The notes under the pieces were generated by a model. The model made no database searches and was not told the origin of the DNA. It saw only the letters and a program-made list of their open reading frames with translations. Positions 19,775-29,820 of a stretch of 64,000 nt of DNA are shown here, piece by piece. Position 1 is the stretch's first letter, and each line of letters starts with the position of its first letter. This DNA comes from Candidatus Saccharimonadota bacterium. GTDB lineage: Bacteria; Patescibacteriota; Saccharimonadia; Saccharimonadales; Saccharimonadaceae. The position numbers and the translations under genes are program-made. The stretch is from positions 1 to 64,000 of the forward strand of contig JAQBRS010000003.1 of assembly GCA_028286395.1 (NCBI GenBank). The letters are read 5' to 3'.

Positions 19775-20200
19775 ATGTCTGAAGTTGTAGATTACGAAAA
19801 ATTACTATACGCCCGCTCTGCGAGTACACTCAAAGTTCACGGTATTCTTTCAATTGTTTTTGGTGGACTAGGGACGCTTGCTGCAATTGTATTTATGGGT
19901 ATTCTTGCGTTAGGCAACTTTAGTGATAGTGCTTATACCGCGGATGGCTCGGCATTGGGGGTGTTCTTCGTTGGGATTATTGTATTTATCTTTTGGACAC
20001 TTCCACACATCTATCTCATTGTTTCTGGCACATACCTCATTCGTGAGCCTGCTCCGAAGATCGTCAAGACACTTGTCATCATTAACTTAGTTATTGGCGT
20101 GTTCTGGAACCTTGTGCTTCTTATCTTCGCTATCATAAACCTCACTGAGGTTGGCGATTATGAACGCGGGTACCACGTCCATCGAAAAACGAACCGATAA
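19775..20200 (+). CDS. Hypothetical membrane protein
   Basis: AAGGAG SD; several hydrophobic segments. Confidence 0.75.
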   Translation: MSEVVDYEKLLYARSASTLKVHGILSIVFGGLGTLAAIVFMGILALGNFSDSAYTADGSALGVFFVGIIVFIFWTLPHIYLIVSGTYLIREPAPKIVKTLVIINLVIGVFWNLVLLIFAIINLTEVGDYERGYHVHRKTNR

Positions 20201-20210
20201 GTTCCTAAAC

Positions 20211-20242
20211 AAAAAAGAGTTGTCGGCGAGGACAACTCTTTT
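20211..20242. terminator. Bidirectional-looking intrinsic terminator
   Basis: AAAAAAGAGTTGTC-GGCGAG-GACAACTCTTTT between convergent gene and tRNA. Confidence 0.85.
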
Positions 20243-20245
20243 ATA

Positions 20246-20330
20246 TGGTGCTGGAAGTAGGACTCGAACCTACGGAGCCTTACGGCGGGAGATTTACAGT
20301 CTCCTGTGATTGCCACTACACGATTCCAGC
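20246..20330 (-). tRNA. tRNA-Tyr (GTA), class II variable arm, CCA encoded
   Basis: rc GCTGGAA...GACTGTAAATC...GGTTCGAGTCC...TTCCAGCACCA. Confidence 0.96.
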
Positions 20331-20352
20331 ATGTTAATTCAGTACAATATCA

Positions 20353-20429
20353 TGGAGCCGCCTCACGGATTCGAACCGTGGACCCCCTGTTTACAAAACA
20401 GGTGCTCTAACCAACTGAGCTAAGGCGGC
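20353..20429 (-). tRNA. tRNA-Thr (TGT)
   Basis: rc GCCGCCTTAGCTCAGTTGGTTAGAGCACCTGTTTTGTAAACAGG...GGTTCGAATCC...GGCGGCTCCA. Confidence 0.96.
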
Positions 20430-20483
20430 GTACGTAGATACTGAACTATTCTATCTGATATTCATCAGCTTTTCAAGGTGTTA

Positions 20484-20559
20484 TGGAGCCGCGATCGGGA
20501 TTTGAACCCGAGACCTCATCCTTACCATGGATGCGCTCTACCAACTGAGCTATCGCGGC
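20484..20559 (-). tRNA. tRNA-Thr (GGT)
   Basis: rc GCCGCGATAGCTCAGTTGGTAGAGCGCATCCATGGTAAGGATG...GGTTCAAATCCCGATCGCGGCTCCA. Confidence 0.96.
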
Positions 20560-20626
20560 ACAACTGTGAACACTCGGTTGATTTTAGCATAATCGTTGGT
20601 CATCTTCAATCTGTTATACTGGTAGT

Positions 20627-21121
20627 ATGCCTACATTTAGTTTTGATATTGTATCTACTTATGACAAAGCGGAAATGAATAACGTCTTTTCGCAAACAGA
20701 AAAAGAAATTGATAATCGTTTCGATTTTAAAGGAACGCCTGCAGCTATTGAATGGATTGGCGACAAGACAGGTATCAAAGTGACTGGCGCTGGTGATTGG
20801 CAGATTGAAAACATCATTGATATCCTGCGTAAGAAGCTTGCGGCTCGTAATCAATCAAGTAAATCTCTTGATCTGACAAAAGAGATTGTCACCGCAAACT
20901 TAAAATCAACGAAAGAGATTTTATTTATTGCTGGTTTGACACAAGATAAGGCGAAGCTGATCACGGCCGTTATCCGTGAACATGCACCAAAAGCAAAGGG
21001 ACTCATTCAGGGCGATGTTGTTCGTGTCACGAGTGCGAGTAAGGATGAGCTACAGAACGTGATGCGTTTAGTACAGTCTCAAGACTTTGATTTTCCTGTT
21101 AACTTTGAGAATTATCGATAA
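20627..21121 (+). CDS. yajQ: YajQ-family nucleotide-binding protein
   Basis: MPTFSFDIVSTYDKAEMNNVFSQTEKEIDNRFDFKGT. Confidence 0.95.
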   Translation: MPTFSFDIVSTYDKAEMNNVFSQTEKEIDNRFDFKGTPAAIEWIGDKTGIKVTGAGDWQIENIIDILRKKLAARNQSSKSLDLTKEIVTANLKSTKEILFIAGLTQDKAKLITAVIREHAPKAKGLIQGDVVRVTSASKDELQNVMRLVQSQDFDFPVNFENYR

Positions 21122-21199
21122 CAGATACGAAGCCTTGATCTTACTCTAGTAATTTGTTATAGTAGACCACTGAAATACGATATCATTTAAGGAATCCTA

Positions 21200-21406
21200 A
21201 TGGCTAAAAAGAACACCAAGCGCAAACTCGTCGGACTCGTCAGCGAATTAACTGGACACCGTACGTATTACACGACCAAGAATACTCAAAACACGACTGA
21301 AAAGATCGTTCTAAAGAAGTATGACCCGATCGCTCGTAAGCACGCTACGTACACCGAGACAAAGAAAAACCTCGGTCGTAACGAAGTTAAAAAGCGCCAG
21401 AGTTAA
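21200..21406 (+). CDS. rpmG: 50S ribosomal protein L33 (cysteine-free)
   Basis: [35 protein letters not shown]. Confidence 0.93.
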   Translation: MAKKNTKRKLVGLVSELTGHRTYYTTKNTQNTTEKIVLKKYDPIARKHATYTETKKNLGRNEVKKRQS

Positions 21407-22077
21407 TCCTCTTTTTTATCCAGGATGCTTGCAAGCCATGTTGTGGCCTGTAGCGTCGCACCAAGCACCGTCTCGCTGAGGCGGTGTTCTGTTATGTAGA
21501 CGTATAGTTTACCCTCGTAGACTTCGATTGCATGTGGCCAAAATCGAGCGGCGATTGTTTGTGTGACGTAGGGTGTCAGTGTCTCTTCTAGCGCGAGAGC
21601 ATGGGTCGCTAGCCCAAATAATTCGTATCGGGCATGAAATTCTTGTGAATGAGTATCGTTAAAGACATCGTTAATAGCGTGAAGGTGATTGAAGGCGGTA
21701 AAGAATTTGTTGTACGCAGCCGGACTGTGGCCAAGTGGCTTAAAAAAAAGGTGCGGTAAAGACTCGTCCTGGAGGTTCGCCTGGAAAATAAGCCATGAAT
21801 GTTCGGTTGGTTCGCGATGTGCGTCGACGATGACATCAAATCGATCAACAATACTTATATCGTAGCCGTCAAACGATCCAACGGCGTAATGCGCGTCACG
21901 GTGCGTCGTAGAGACCGTGAGGCCACGAATGACCTCGTGTTCATCTTCGTGCTGATCAACCGTTCCGAAGTACACCAGACCTATCTTAGACGCAAATCGA
22001 CGAATCGCCACGCCTCGTGATCGAATCAGCGGCGAGTAGTGGCGAAGCATACGTTGAAGAACTCCACCAACCTTCAT
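21403..22077 (-). CDS. Hypothetical protein, last gene of the GT4/GH57/GH15 operon
   Basis: 225-codon ORF abutting GH15 gene in same strand. Confidence 0.75.
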   Translation of the reverse strand: MKVGGVLQRMLRHYSPLIRSRGVAIRRFASKIGLVYFGTVDQHEDEHEVIRGLTVSTTHRDAHYAVGSFDGYDISIVDRFDVIVDAHREPTEHSWLIFQANLQDESLPHLFFKPLGHSPAAYNKFFTAFNHLHAINDVFNDTHSQEFHARYELFGLATHALALEETLTPYVTQTIAARFWPHAIEVYEGKLYVYITEHRLSETVLGATLQATTWLASILDKKED

Positions 22078-24023
22078 TATTTTTTCGTTTTCTCTATGTA
22101 ATCTAAGAGTGTCGAGACATATTCGGCATGAGACCAGGTAAGCGGGGCAGGTGAAATTACTTGGTCGTTGACAGGGTCGATCTGTTCAGAGAGCATGCCC
22201 GTGTTCAAGGCATGTTTGAGTGTCCAGTCGAGGATAAACTTGGCTTCCTTTGAGTTATCTTTCTCAAGTAAGTACTGTGCGTGCCAAAGAGTCGTGATAA
22301 ACCACCAGTTACCATTAACGGCTGGGTCGGACCGACGGTAGAAGTCATTTTCGTAGCGTGGGATACCTGGCTCGTCATCAAGTAGTTTAAAAGTCGAGAC
22401 CATTACTTCAATCGATGAATTCATTTCTGGCCCATTTGAGTCAAAGAGTCCATACATAAAGGCACCAAAGATGCTCGAAGCGTCGATAATTGGATCTTTA
22501 GTTATTTCACCATCGACAACAGTAATACTTTTATAGAAGACGCCACGCTCTTCGTTGTAGAGGTGTTTTGCGGCTGCGGCTTTAATATCATCTGCTGAAC
22601 TGCGCCATTTGACGGCACTATCGTTATCACCGGCGATCGTTGCTAGCTCAGATGCGGCAAGAAGTGCTCCATATGTTACGGCAGTCGTGTAGGTAAACGT
22701 CGCAAAGATTTCTTCCCAGAGGTCATAACTAGGCTTTGGAAGCCCCGTATGTACGTCGATGTAATCAGCTAAGAAGTTAGCCATTGGCTGCACTAACGAA
22801 ACATAGAACTCTTTGATAAGTTTGCTATCCTTATGGATGTTATAGAACTGCGCAAACATGAATAGCACGGTCGCCGTCTCGTCGGTTTGAATAGGTGGCG
22901 CAACAACATTATCGTGTACATAAGGATGCCAGCTGCTTCCTAGTGCTCCGTCAGCGCGGTATTTATGCATGAGGTAGCCATCGGTGTGTAGTCCACGTTT
23001 GGTGAACTCAAAGAAGCGATATGGCTCGTCAACATAGCCAAGACGAATCAGCGGCCACATTGTATATCCGCCGTCACGTGGCCAGCTGTAGCCGTAAGCA
23101 TCACGAGAGTAGTTCAACATTGTACTGTCAGTACTCGCGATGACTGCGCCGCGCTTGTCCATCTGTGATTTCATAATCATCATGCTATTAATAAATAGTT
23201 GTCGATGATCTTGTGGCGTGTTCGGAAGCAGTTTCAGGACTGGTTCAAGCCATTTGTGCCACCAATCGGCGGTCATGTGAAGTCGCTTTGAAATACCATC
23301 TTCTTCAGTTTGCTTGTGAATATATAATGCCTCACGAATAGACATGCCCGCGGAGACCCAGTAGTGTACTCGTTCCGAGCTGTGTGCACCGACTTGTAGT
23401 ATAAAGCCAAGAATGGAGTCGACACGTCCGTGCTCTACATTGTTGGAACTGAGGATACCGTCTTCGGCATCACGGAAGCTTCCCTCGTGACCTTCAATAC
23501 CAAACAAACCAATCGTGTACTGATCAAATGGTTTGCTGTCATGTTGTCCAGAAATAACGAAAGCACGACGCCCGCGGTAATGAAGAATCGCATTGCTATC
23601 AGGTAAGTACTGAGCAGTGTCAGTATTACTTCGTGAGTCACCGATTGCGAAGGCTTGGTGCATGTACAGCTTGATCTCACGAGGGTGATCATAAAGGTTG
23701 ACGACGTGGACGTTACGTATAAAAACACTAAATTCAGCGTCAACGGCGTCATCGAACTCTAAAATAATACCAATTTTCGTGTTCTTTGCGAGGGTATGAC
23801 CGATCAAAGCGGTATGTGGGTAGCGGAAGGTGAATTCCCAGTCTTTGTCGTCATCAAGCCAACTCATCTTACCATCAGCTAATACGCCAACTTTGTGACG
23901 GAGGTTTGCACCGGCAGCATGATTCTCGAAGCCAACATATGGATAGTAGAAGTCGTGAACAAGGCCAAATTTGTTCAATCCGACGTGTAATTCACCATTA
24001 CTAAGAACTATCGGCCTAGCCAC
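22077..24023 (-). CDS. GH15-like glucoamylase/glucodextranase family protein (GTG 24023 preferred; overlaps GH57 stop)
   Basis: YSRDAYGYSWPRDGGYTMWPLIRLGY; PSYDLWEEIFATFTYTTAVTYGAL; GTGGCTAG start/stop overlap. Confidence 0.9.
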   Translation of the reverse strand: MARPIVLSNGELHVGLNKFGLVHDFYYPYVGFENHAAGANLRHKVGVLADGKMSWLDDDKDWEFTFRYPHTALIGHTLAKNTKIGIILEFDDAVDAEFSVFIRNVHVVNLYDHPREIKLYMHQAFAIGDSRSNTDTAQYLPDSNAILHYRGRRAFVISGQHDSKPFDQYTIGLFGIEGHEGSFRDAEDGILSSNNVEHGRVDSILGFILQVGAHSSERVHYWVSAGMSIREALYIHKQTEEDGISKRLHMTADWWHKWLEPVLKLLPNTPQDHRQLFINSMMIMKSQMDKRGAVIASTDSTMLNYSRDAYGYSWPRDGGYTMWPLIRLGYVDEPYRFFEFTKRGLHTDGYLMHKYRADGALGSSWHPYVHDNVVAPPIQTDETATVLFMFAQFYNIHKDSKLIKEFYVSLVQPMANFLADYIDVHTGLPKPSYDLWEEIFATFTYTTAVTYGALLAASELATIAGDNDSAVKWRSSADDIKAAAAKHLYNEERGVFYKSITVVDGEITKDPIIDASSIFGAFMYGLFDSNGPEMNSSIEVMVSTFKLLDDEPGIPRYENDFYRRSDPAVNGNWWFITTLWHAQYLLEKDNSKEAKFILDWTLKHALNTGMLSEQIDPVNDQVISPAPLTWSHAEYVSTLLDYIEKTKK

Positions 24024-25245
24024 GGAGCCCACCAGTACGATGTGTTTCGTGAAGTCTCCAACGGAGGTCACGGATCACGTTCATATAATACAGAAAGGCA
24101 TCATATGGAGACTCGTACGGGCTAAAGTAGGCGTGAACATCGCCATCACTAAACCATTTGGTGCACATATAGTAGGCGTGGTCGGACGTCTGTAGTTTTC
24201 GCCAGTCAGAGATAAGATCGAGATCATTGGTACGTAAAATATCAGCTTCAAGTGCATAAAGGTGTCCCATCGCTTCTTGCTGCATGCTATTACCGAGCCA
24301 CGCCGTCAAATCGCGCTCTGCATCAGCCCATGTCACTGTATTTGGCATACTGAGTGTCCCAACAGGTTTGTTGGCTTCGATTGCACCAGAAACAGTGTAG
24401 AATGTGTTGTCTGGGTTCTTGAGCCAACGACCAACGAAGTCTTCGAAGAAGTTAAAGATACCAGTTTCCTGCCATTGGTGCTCACCAAATGTTTCGTAGT
24501 CCATGAACAAATTAATAAGCGGAGCGTCATCAATAGAAGCATTTGCCCATTCAGTGTACTTGTCAGCGGTTAATGGCCATTCTTGCCACTCTTTATTGCT
24601 AAAACGGAATGCAAGGTCGTCGCTTAGTTTGTAGTTCTTGAGAAGGAGTGCAATGTTTTCAGTACCTTCTGGCTGGTAGACAAAGTTAGGACTGCGCCAG
24701 TCAAGAATTGGGTCCCATCCTTCAGCGAGAATACCTTTAAAACCGTACCCGTCAGCCCATTGTGCCAACGAGTCATTGTATGACAGCTCAGTATTACGGA
24801 AGACGCTCGTCTCGACACCGAACAGATCACGGATCTTTGTTTTGTGTGCTTCAACCTGTGCTTCAAATTCAGTCCGACTATAAAAGAAGGCGAGTGAGTG
24901 ATAATAGGTTTCAGCGACAATCTCAACACGACCAGTTTTCACCAGTCGCTGGAAGCTTTCAATAACATCTGGTGCCCATAGCTCTGCTTGTTCGAGGAAT
25001 GTTCCCGTAATGCTCAGTGATACTTTAAATTCTTCGTGGTCGTTCAAAAGCTTTTCAAGGAGTGCATTCATTGGCCTGTATGACTTCTCGGCAACTTTAT
25101 CGAAGACTTTTTTGTTGTTACGATCGCTCAGTGGATCTGGTTCGTTGAAATAATTGTGGTCGTTTGCAGTATCGAACACACTGTAATCACGTACACGGAG
25201 TGGCTGGTGAACGTGAAGATAAAGGGTTATCCCGCGCTGACTCAT
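24016..25245 (-). CDS. GH57-family alpha-amylase-like protein
   Basis: YLHVHQPLRVRDYSVFD; GILAEGWDPILDWRSPNFVYQP; LFMDYETFGEHQW. Confidence 0.92.
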   Translation of the reverse strand: MSQRGITLYLHVHQPLRVRDYSVFDTANDHNYFNEPDPLSDRNNKKVFDKVAEKSYRPMNALLEKLLNDHEEFKVSLSITGTFLEQAELWAPDVIESFQRLVKTGRVEIVAETYYHSLAFFYSRTEFEAQVEAHKTKIRDLFGVETSVFRNTELSYNDSLAQWADGYGFKGILAEGWDPILDWRSPNFVYQPEGTENIALLLKNYKLSDDLAFRFSNKEWQEWPLTADKYTEWANASIDDAPLINLFMDYETFGEHQWQETGIFNFFEDFVGRWLKNPDNTFYTVSGAIEANKPVGTLSMPNTVTWADAERDLTAWLGNSMQQEAMGHLYALEADILRTNDLDLISDWRKLQTSDHAYYMCTKWFSDGDVHAYFSPYESPYDAFLYYMNVIRDLRWRLHETHRTGGLRG

Positions 25246-26462
25246 GCGTACACCCCGATTTGCGATGTTTTATAGAGATTCATACATTTGGTAGCGACGT
25301 CATTCCAAGAAAGACGAGCGTACTCGTTTGTGACGTTCACTTTCAGCTCATTTTTGAGTGAATCAGAGGTCGCAATACCAACAATTTGATCAGCGAGACG
25401 TTGCACATCCCAGAAATCATATCTAAAGATACTGCTCAGTACTTCCGCAACGCCTGATTGCTTCGTAAGGATGAGCGCATTATCATGGTGAGCTGCTTCA
25501 AGTGCCGTTAAACCAAACGGTTCACTGACGGAACTCATGACAAAAATATCGGATACACTGTATGCGTCACGCCACTGTTTACCTCTGACAAACCCTGTAA
25601 AGAAAAGCCTGTCTGATACGCCAAGTTCTGATGCCAGCTTGATTAACTCATCACGCTGTTCACCGTCACCAGCAAGAAGCAATGCAATACGGTCGTTCTT
25701 CTCTGATGCCATCGCAAAGGCGCGAACAAGGTATTCAAGCCCTTTTTGAATGGTAAAGCGAGTCACGGCGCTGATAATGGTGTACCCTTCGGTTTTTAGT
25801 CCCTCAAGGTATCTGTAGGTACGCCCGTCGTAGTTGTAGCCATCGTTAAGGCTTTCGACGTCGATAGCGTTATGCATGACTTCTATTTTATCCGCTGGAA
25901 TACCGTATTTGTTGACGATAATCTGTTTGGTAATGTCACTGACGGCGATGATACGATCGGCAATCATGAGTCCTTGATACTCAATCTCGTGAGCAATTGG
26001 GTTACCTGTGTTACCGCCGGCACGATCATACTCCGTTGAATGAACGTGAACGATCAGAGGAGCGTTCGTTAGTTGCTTGGCACGAATACCTGCTTCCATC
26101 GTCAGCCAGTCATGCGCGTGAATCGCATCGAACTTCTTCTTTGAAACAAGTCGCTCTACATACTTTGTATAATGTCGCTGGACGCCACGGATATCTTTCA
26201 CGTCTTCAATGTTTGAGCCAGGTTGGCTTTCAACAAGGAACTGACTATCGTAAGCGCCGAGGCCATAGCGATCGATAGGGGACAGTTTCGTTGCATTGTG
26301 TATCTTCATGAAGTCGATGTTTTCGTGCTTCGCAGAGTAGGGAACAACGAAATCAATGGAAGCACCCTCAAGTGCCAAAGCTTTCGACAAATGATAGCAG
26401 GCGACGCCTAGTCCGCCACTGTTATGTGGCGGCAACTCCCAGCCCAGCATTAATATCTTCAT
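25242..26462 (-). CDS. GT4-family glycosyltransferase / glycogen synthase-like (ATG 26462 preferred over track start 26636)
   Basis: MKILMLGWELPPHNSGGLGVACYHLSKAL; HAHDWLT; SVSEPFGLTALEAAHHDNALILT. Confidence 0.92.
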   Translation of the reverse strand: MKILMLGWELPPHNSGGLGVACYHLSKALALEGASIDFVVPYSAKHENIDFMKIHNATKLSPIDRYGLGAYDSQFLVESQPGSNIEDVKDIRGVQRHYTKYVERLVSKKKFDAIHAHDWLTMEAGIRAKQLTNAPLIVHVHSTEYDRAGGNTGNPIAHEIEYQGLMIADRIIAVSDITKQIIVNKYGIPADKIEVMHNAIDVESLNDGYNYDGRTYRYLEGLKTEGYTIISAVTRFTIQKGLEYLVRAFAMASEKNDRIALLLAGDGEQRDELIKLASELGVSDRLFFTGFVRGKQWRDAYSVSDIFVMSSVSEPFGLTALEAAHHDNALILTKQSGVAEVLSSIFRYDFWDVQRLADQIVGIATSDSLKNELKVNVTNEYARLSWNDVATKCMNLYKTSQIGVYA

Positions 26463-26758
26463 ACCCGTGTCATAACGAGAAATAACTCGTTGACTGCTCC
26501 CGTTTATTTTTGGCCAATTTTTCTGTCTCAAGTATAGATGTAAGCTTATGCTTTTACAACAACTTTCTATCTTAGAATGGACGTTTTTGACAACAAGCTG
26601 TGGAAGATGACGCATATCCCACACTGCGTTTATCATTAGTGTTTATGGTAACAGATAAGACAAAGATAAAATAGTTCATTTGCTTGAATATCAGAAACAT
26701 GATTATATATATGAATCGGAAAATTTCCGGTGAAAATGATCCATCGGAGTGGGTGATC

Positions 26759-27229
26759 ATGAACATTCTAGACAAGCTTGACGCACTGGTTTCGGCGTTG
26801 ATTCATCAGCTCGGATTGGCAGTTCAAATTCCAGGATTTGTTCTTGGAGTTGGGCTGGTCGTCCTGGCGATCGTCCTGTACCGAAATGTGCGGGACTCTC
26901 ACGGAAAAGGTAACCCTGCAATCGGGACGCGAATCGTGGCTGGAGCTGCGATAGTCATCGGGTTGCCGATCCTGTTGACAGCGATTGGCACTGGAGCGAC
27001 CGACTCGTTGCTGTGGAGCTTGATCGCGCTGACGGTGGCAGGTTTCTGGCTAGCCGGCGAGAAGGGTAAGATGATCACCTTTATCGGTATCGTCATCGGC
27101 TTTCTCGCTGTTGCAGCCGTCATCGGTATTTCACAGTCGGCACCCGCCGACTGTGTCATTGCGACAGCCGTGCGATCTATCACGCATCAAGCGTCCGTTG
27201 TCTGGACGAACCTGGTACATCACAATTGA
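26759..27229 (+). CDS. Small multi-TM membrane protein at start of T4SS-like locus
   Basis: SD GGAGTGGG; four hydrophobic segments; terminator downstream. Confidence 0.75.
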   Translation: MNILDKLDALVSALIHQLGLAVQIPGFVLGVGLVVLAIVLYRNVRDSHGKGNPAIGTRIVAGAAIVIGLPILLTAIGTGATDSLLWSLIALTVAGFWLAGEKGKMITFIGIVIGFLAVAAVIGISQSAPADCVIATAVRSITHQASVVWTNLVHHN

Positions 27230-27265
27230 TAGGTGCGTTTCGGGATTCGAGCCGTCTAGCAACTG

Positions 27266-27306
27266 CTACACCCCCGCCTCTCGTTTCGATCGAGGTGGGG
27301 GTGTAG
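27266..27306 (+). terminator. GC-rich hairpin/terminator
   Basis: CTACACCCCCGCCTC...GAGGTGGGGGTGTAG, 15-bp stem with one wobble. Confidence 0.65.
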
Positions 27307-27448
27307 CACGCAATATCGACCACTGTAGAGTGGTTGTTTTAATTTGATTTATTTGTAAAATCAGTGTATAAAATACTATTAGACTTTCAGTACCACTGTT
27401 TGTAGCGCGGAAATCCCGCATTTACATTGAACTTAGAGAAGGTGAACC

Positions 27449-28138
27449 ATGGAAAGTGATCGAGAGATCGAAGCACCAACAGTAACACCCGTTGCACCAC
27501 CTCGGTTTAGTGAGGCGGAAGAGCGCCACATCGAGGTCATGATGGAGGTTAATCGTCGTCTCAAGGACGAAGAGCGCGCACAGCATCAACTTACTGAAAA
27601 TGAGTTGGATGCTGACGTTGAGTTCTCCGATACCTATCGACCCCGAAAAAAGCATATCGTATCGTTTCTGCTTCAGTCGAAACGACGAATCGGCGGTGGC
27701 CTGCTGATCATCGTCGCTCTGTGGGCACTTGTTGCTTACGTTCCAAGCAACGCTTTTGATGTTCAATTCGGCTCTACGCTGAGTTGGGAGATCGGAGGGG
27801 TTGCCGTCTTGGCCACGTTGCTCGTCATCGCCGTCGTGTTTTTCTATGAAATCCACAACTTCATGCTGTGGAAGAATTGGAAGCTCGAAGTGACGACGAC
27901 CGAAGTGCTTATCGGGCAAAAAAGCTCCATTCTCGGAAGAGTCGACGAAGACAATCAAGGCCTCCGCAGGTCTAAAGTTGAATTCGTCGAAGTCAAACGG
28001 AAATGGTATTTATTTTTTCTCGATGCCTACACCGTTTCGTTCGATGCTCCCACGGAAAGCGACAGGGACTTCAACGACATGACATTCATCCGTGGAGGCA
28101 AACTTCTCAAACAGATGTTCAAAACCAGAAAGGGCTAG
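27449..28138 (+). CDS. Membrane protein with C-terminal bacterial-PH-like segment
   Basis: Two TM segments then NWKLEVTTTEVLIGQKSSILGRVDEDNQGL. Confidence 0.75.
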   Translation: MESDREIEAPTVTPVAPPRFSEAEERHIEVMMEVNRRLKDEERAQHQLTENELDADVEFSDTYRPRKKHIVSFLLQSKRRIGGGLLIIVALWALVAYVPSNAFDVQFGSTLSWEIGGVAVLATLLVIAVVFFYEIHNFMLWKNWKLEVTTTEVLIGQKSSILGRVDEDNQGLRRSKVEFVEVKRKWYLFFLDAYTVSFDAPTESDRDFNDMTFIRGGKLLKQMFKTRKG

Positions 28139-28142
28139 TCAA

Positions 28143-28189
28143 AGGGGCGGAAATTTGTACGTACGAGTATGAATTTCCGCCCCTGTTTT
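28143..28189 (+). terminator. GC-rich hairpin terminator
   Basis: AGGGGCGGAAATT...AATTTCCGCCCCT (13 bp perfect) then GTTTTAATT. Confidence 0.75.
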
Positions 28190-28264
28190 AATTGCAATTA
28201 AAATATATTATAAAATAATTATATGTATGTTAACAAAAAGATTGTAATATATGCGAAAAAGAGT

Positions 28265-28471
28265 ATAGTTTAACCTAAATCAAACGTTCAAAAAGTACGA
28301 CATTAAATTGTTGTTCGATTACAGATTTGACGTCAAAGACTTTAGCTTTGTAACCGGACAAGAATCCGGGTTTCTGCGTGCAGAAACGAGTGGTACCTTA
28401 ACATCACTGTGTTACATACACGCTCAAAATGGTTCTTGTTAAAGACAGAACACCTAGTAGATTGGAAAGTC
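28265..28471 (+). promoter_or_regulatory. Structured 5' leader of the ParA/MinD-like ATPase gene
   Basis: Promoter-like TTGTAA-N16-TATAGT followed by palindrome TTTGACGTCAAA, CCGGA/TCCGG and TTTCTGC/GCAGAAA stems. Confidence 0.45.
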
Positions 28472-29809
28472 ATGACAGAAACGGAAGGAGTGCAGGGCCG
28501 CCGTAGCGCAGCTCTGCCTTCCCACGAGATCACTCCGGCGGTCAAGGTGAAAACCGAGTCCAAGGAAAAGATCAAGCAAGTCCGCAAGACACCTCTCACA
28601 GACGACCCGAACGCTCCGACGCGAGGCCTGCCGGCTCTTAGCCATCAGACCAAGTACTGGACAAGTCGTGCCGTCAGCGAAGTGGGAATCCGTTATACCC
28701 CCAAGGAAACCATCCCGAACGCGTTCGAACGACGTGAACGGGCCGACGCCAAACTGTGCGCACTCAAGGAGGAGCTTTACGCGCTGATCGTTGCTGCCAA
28801 ACAGCATCGCATCATCGTGTGGCTCAACTCCAAGGGTGGCGGTGGCAAGACGCCTGGCTCGACCGTGTCATCGTGTGTGATCAGTTGGGCAACAAGAGGC
28901 GAGCAGATTCTGCTCGTCGACGCCAACGAGAGCACCGGAACGACCGCTGACCGGATGGGAGTGTCCAGTAGAACAACGCTCAAGCGAGTGGTGGGTATGG
29001 AACATCTCAGTAACTCCGAGATGACCGACCTGCTTCCCCGTCACGCGGACTACAACGTCCGTGTCATCGCTTCCGACCAGGCAGCGGCGACGTACATCAG
29101 AACCGATGACTTCATGAAGTTCATGGGCATGCTGATGCAGAACGTCACCTCCACCGTGATTGATACCGGCAACGGTATCTCTTACGCTAACATGGGAGGC
29201 GCACGGCTTGCTGACGCACTGGTTTTTCCTGCTCTGTGGGAGGATCAGTCCATTCAAGGTTCCGTTAATGCATCGATGAAGTCTCTGGCTTCGACGATGA
29301 ACGAGTACGCCAAGCAAGGCCTTGAGGAGAAGGTTCGACGAGCATTCATTGTCGTCAGCCGAGTCCGAGAAGCCAAAACCGAAAAGGAGGCGTTGCAGAT
29401 CAAGCAAGAAGTATGGGACACTCTCGAACACCATTTCAACATGGTGGATGATCTGGACTCCGAAGTGGAGACCGGTGAAGAGAGAAAGATGTCGTTGGCT
29501 GACCACGGAATGACGATCGATCAACTGATCGTCGTTCCGACCAGCAAGCACATCGCCTCAGGCTTGCCTGTCGATCTGGATGTCGACACAATCGGCATTA
29601 ACACGCTGATTGCGTACCTCGAACTGCTCGTTGCAATATACAAGCAGCCCGTTCTCAATGCCATGCCTGAGCCTTCAAAAGAGGCTTTGGCTCCGGTTAA
29701 CGCTCTTCATAGCATCGACTCGTTCGATGATGTGCCGAGCTACCTTCCGGAAGGCAGTGGGCACTTCCCCCAGCATGTCACTCGCACACCCGCGTATCCC
29801 CAACAGTAA
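28472..29809 (+). CDS. ParA/MinD-superfamily ATPase of T4SS locus
   Basis: Deviant Walker A WLNSKGGGGKTPGST; LLVDANESTGTTADRMG. Confidence 0.82.
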   Translation: MTETEGVQGRRSAALPSHEITPAVKVKTESKEKIKQVRKTPLTDDPNAPTRGLPALSHQTKYWTSRAVSEVGIRYTPKETIPNAFERRERADAKLCALKEELYALIVAAKQHRIIVWLNSKGGGGKTPGSTVSSCVISWATRGEQILLVDANESTGTTADRMGVSSRTTLKRVVGMEHLSNSEMTDLLPRHADYNVRVIASDQAAATYIRTDDFMKFMGMLMQNVTSTVIDTGNGISYANMGGARLADALVFPALWEDQSIQGSVNASMKSLASTMNEYAKQGLEEKVRRAFIVVSRVREAKTEKEALQIKQEVWDTLEHHFNMVDDLDSEVETGEERKMSLADHGMTIDQLIVVPTSKHIASGLPVDLDVDTIGINTLIAYLELLVAIYKQPVLNAMPEPSKEALAPVNALHSIDSFDDVPSYLPEGSGHFPQHVTRTPAYPQQ

Positions 29810-29820
29810 GGATTCAGGCA

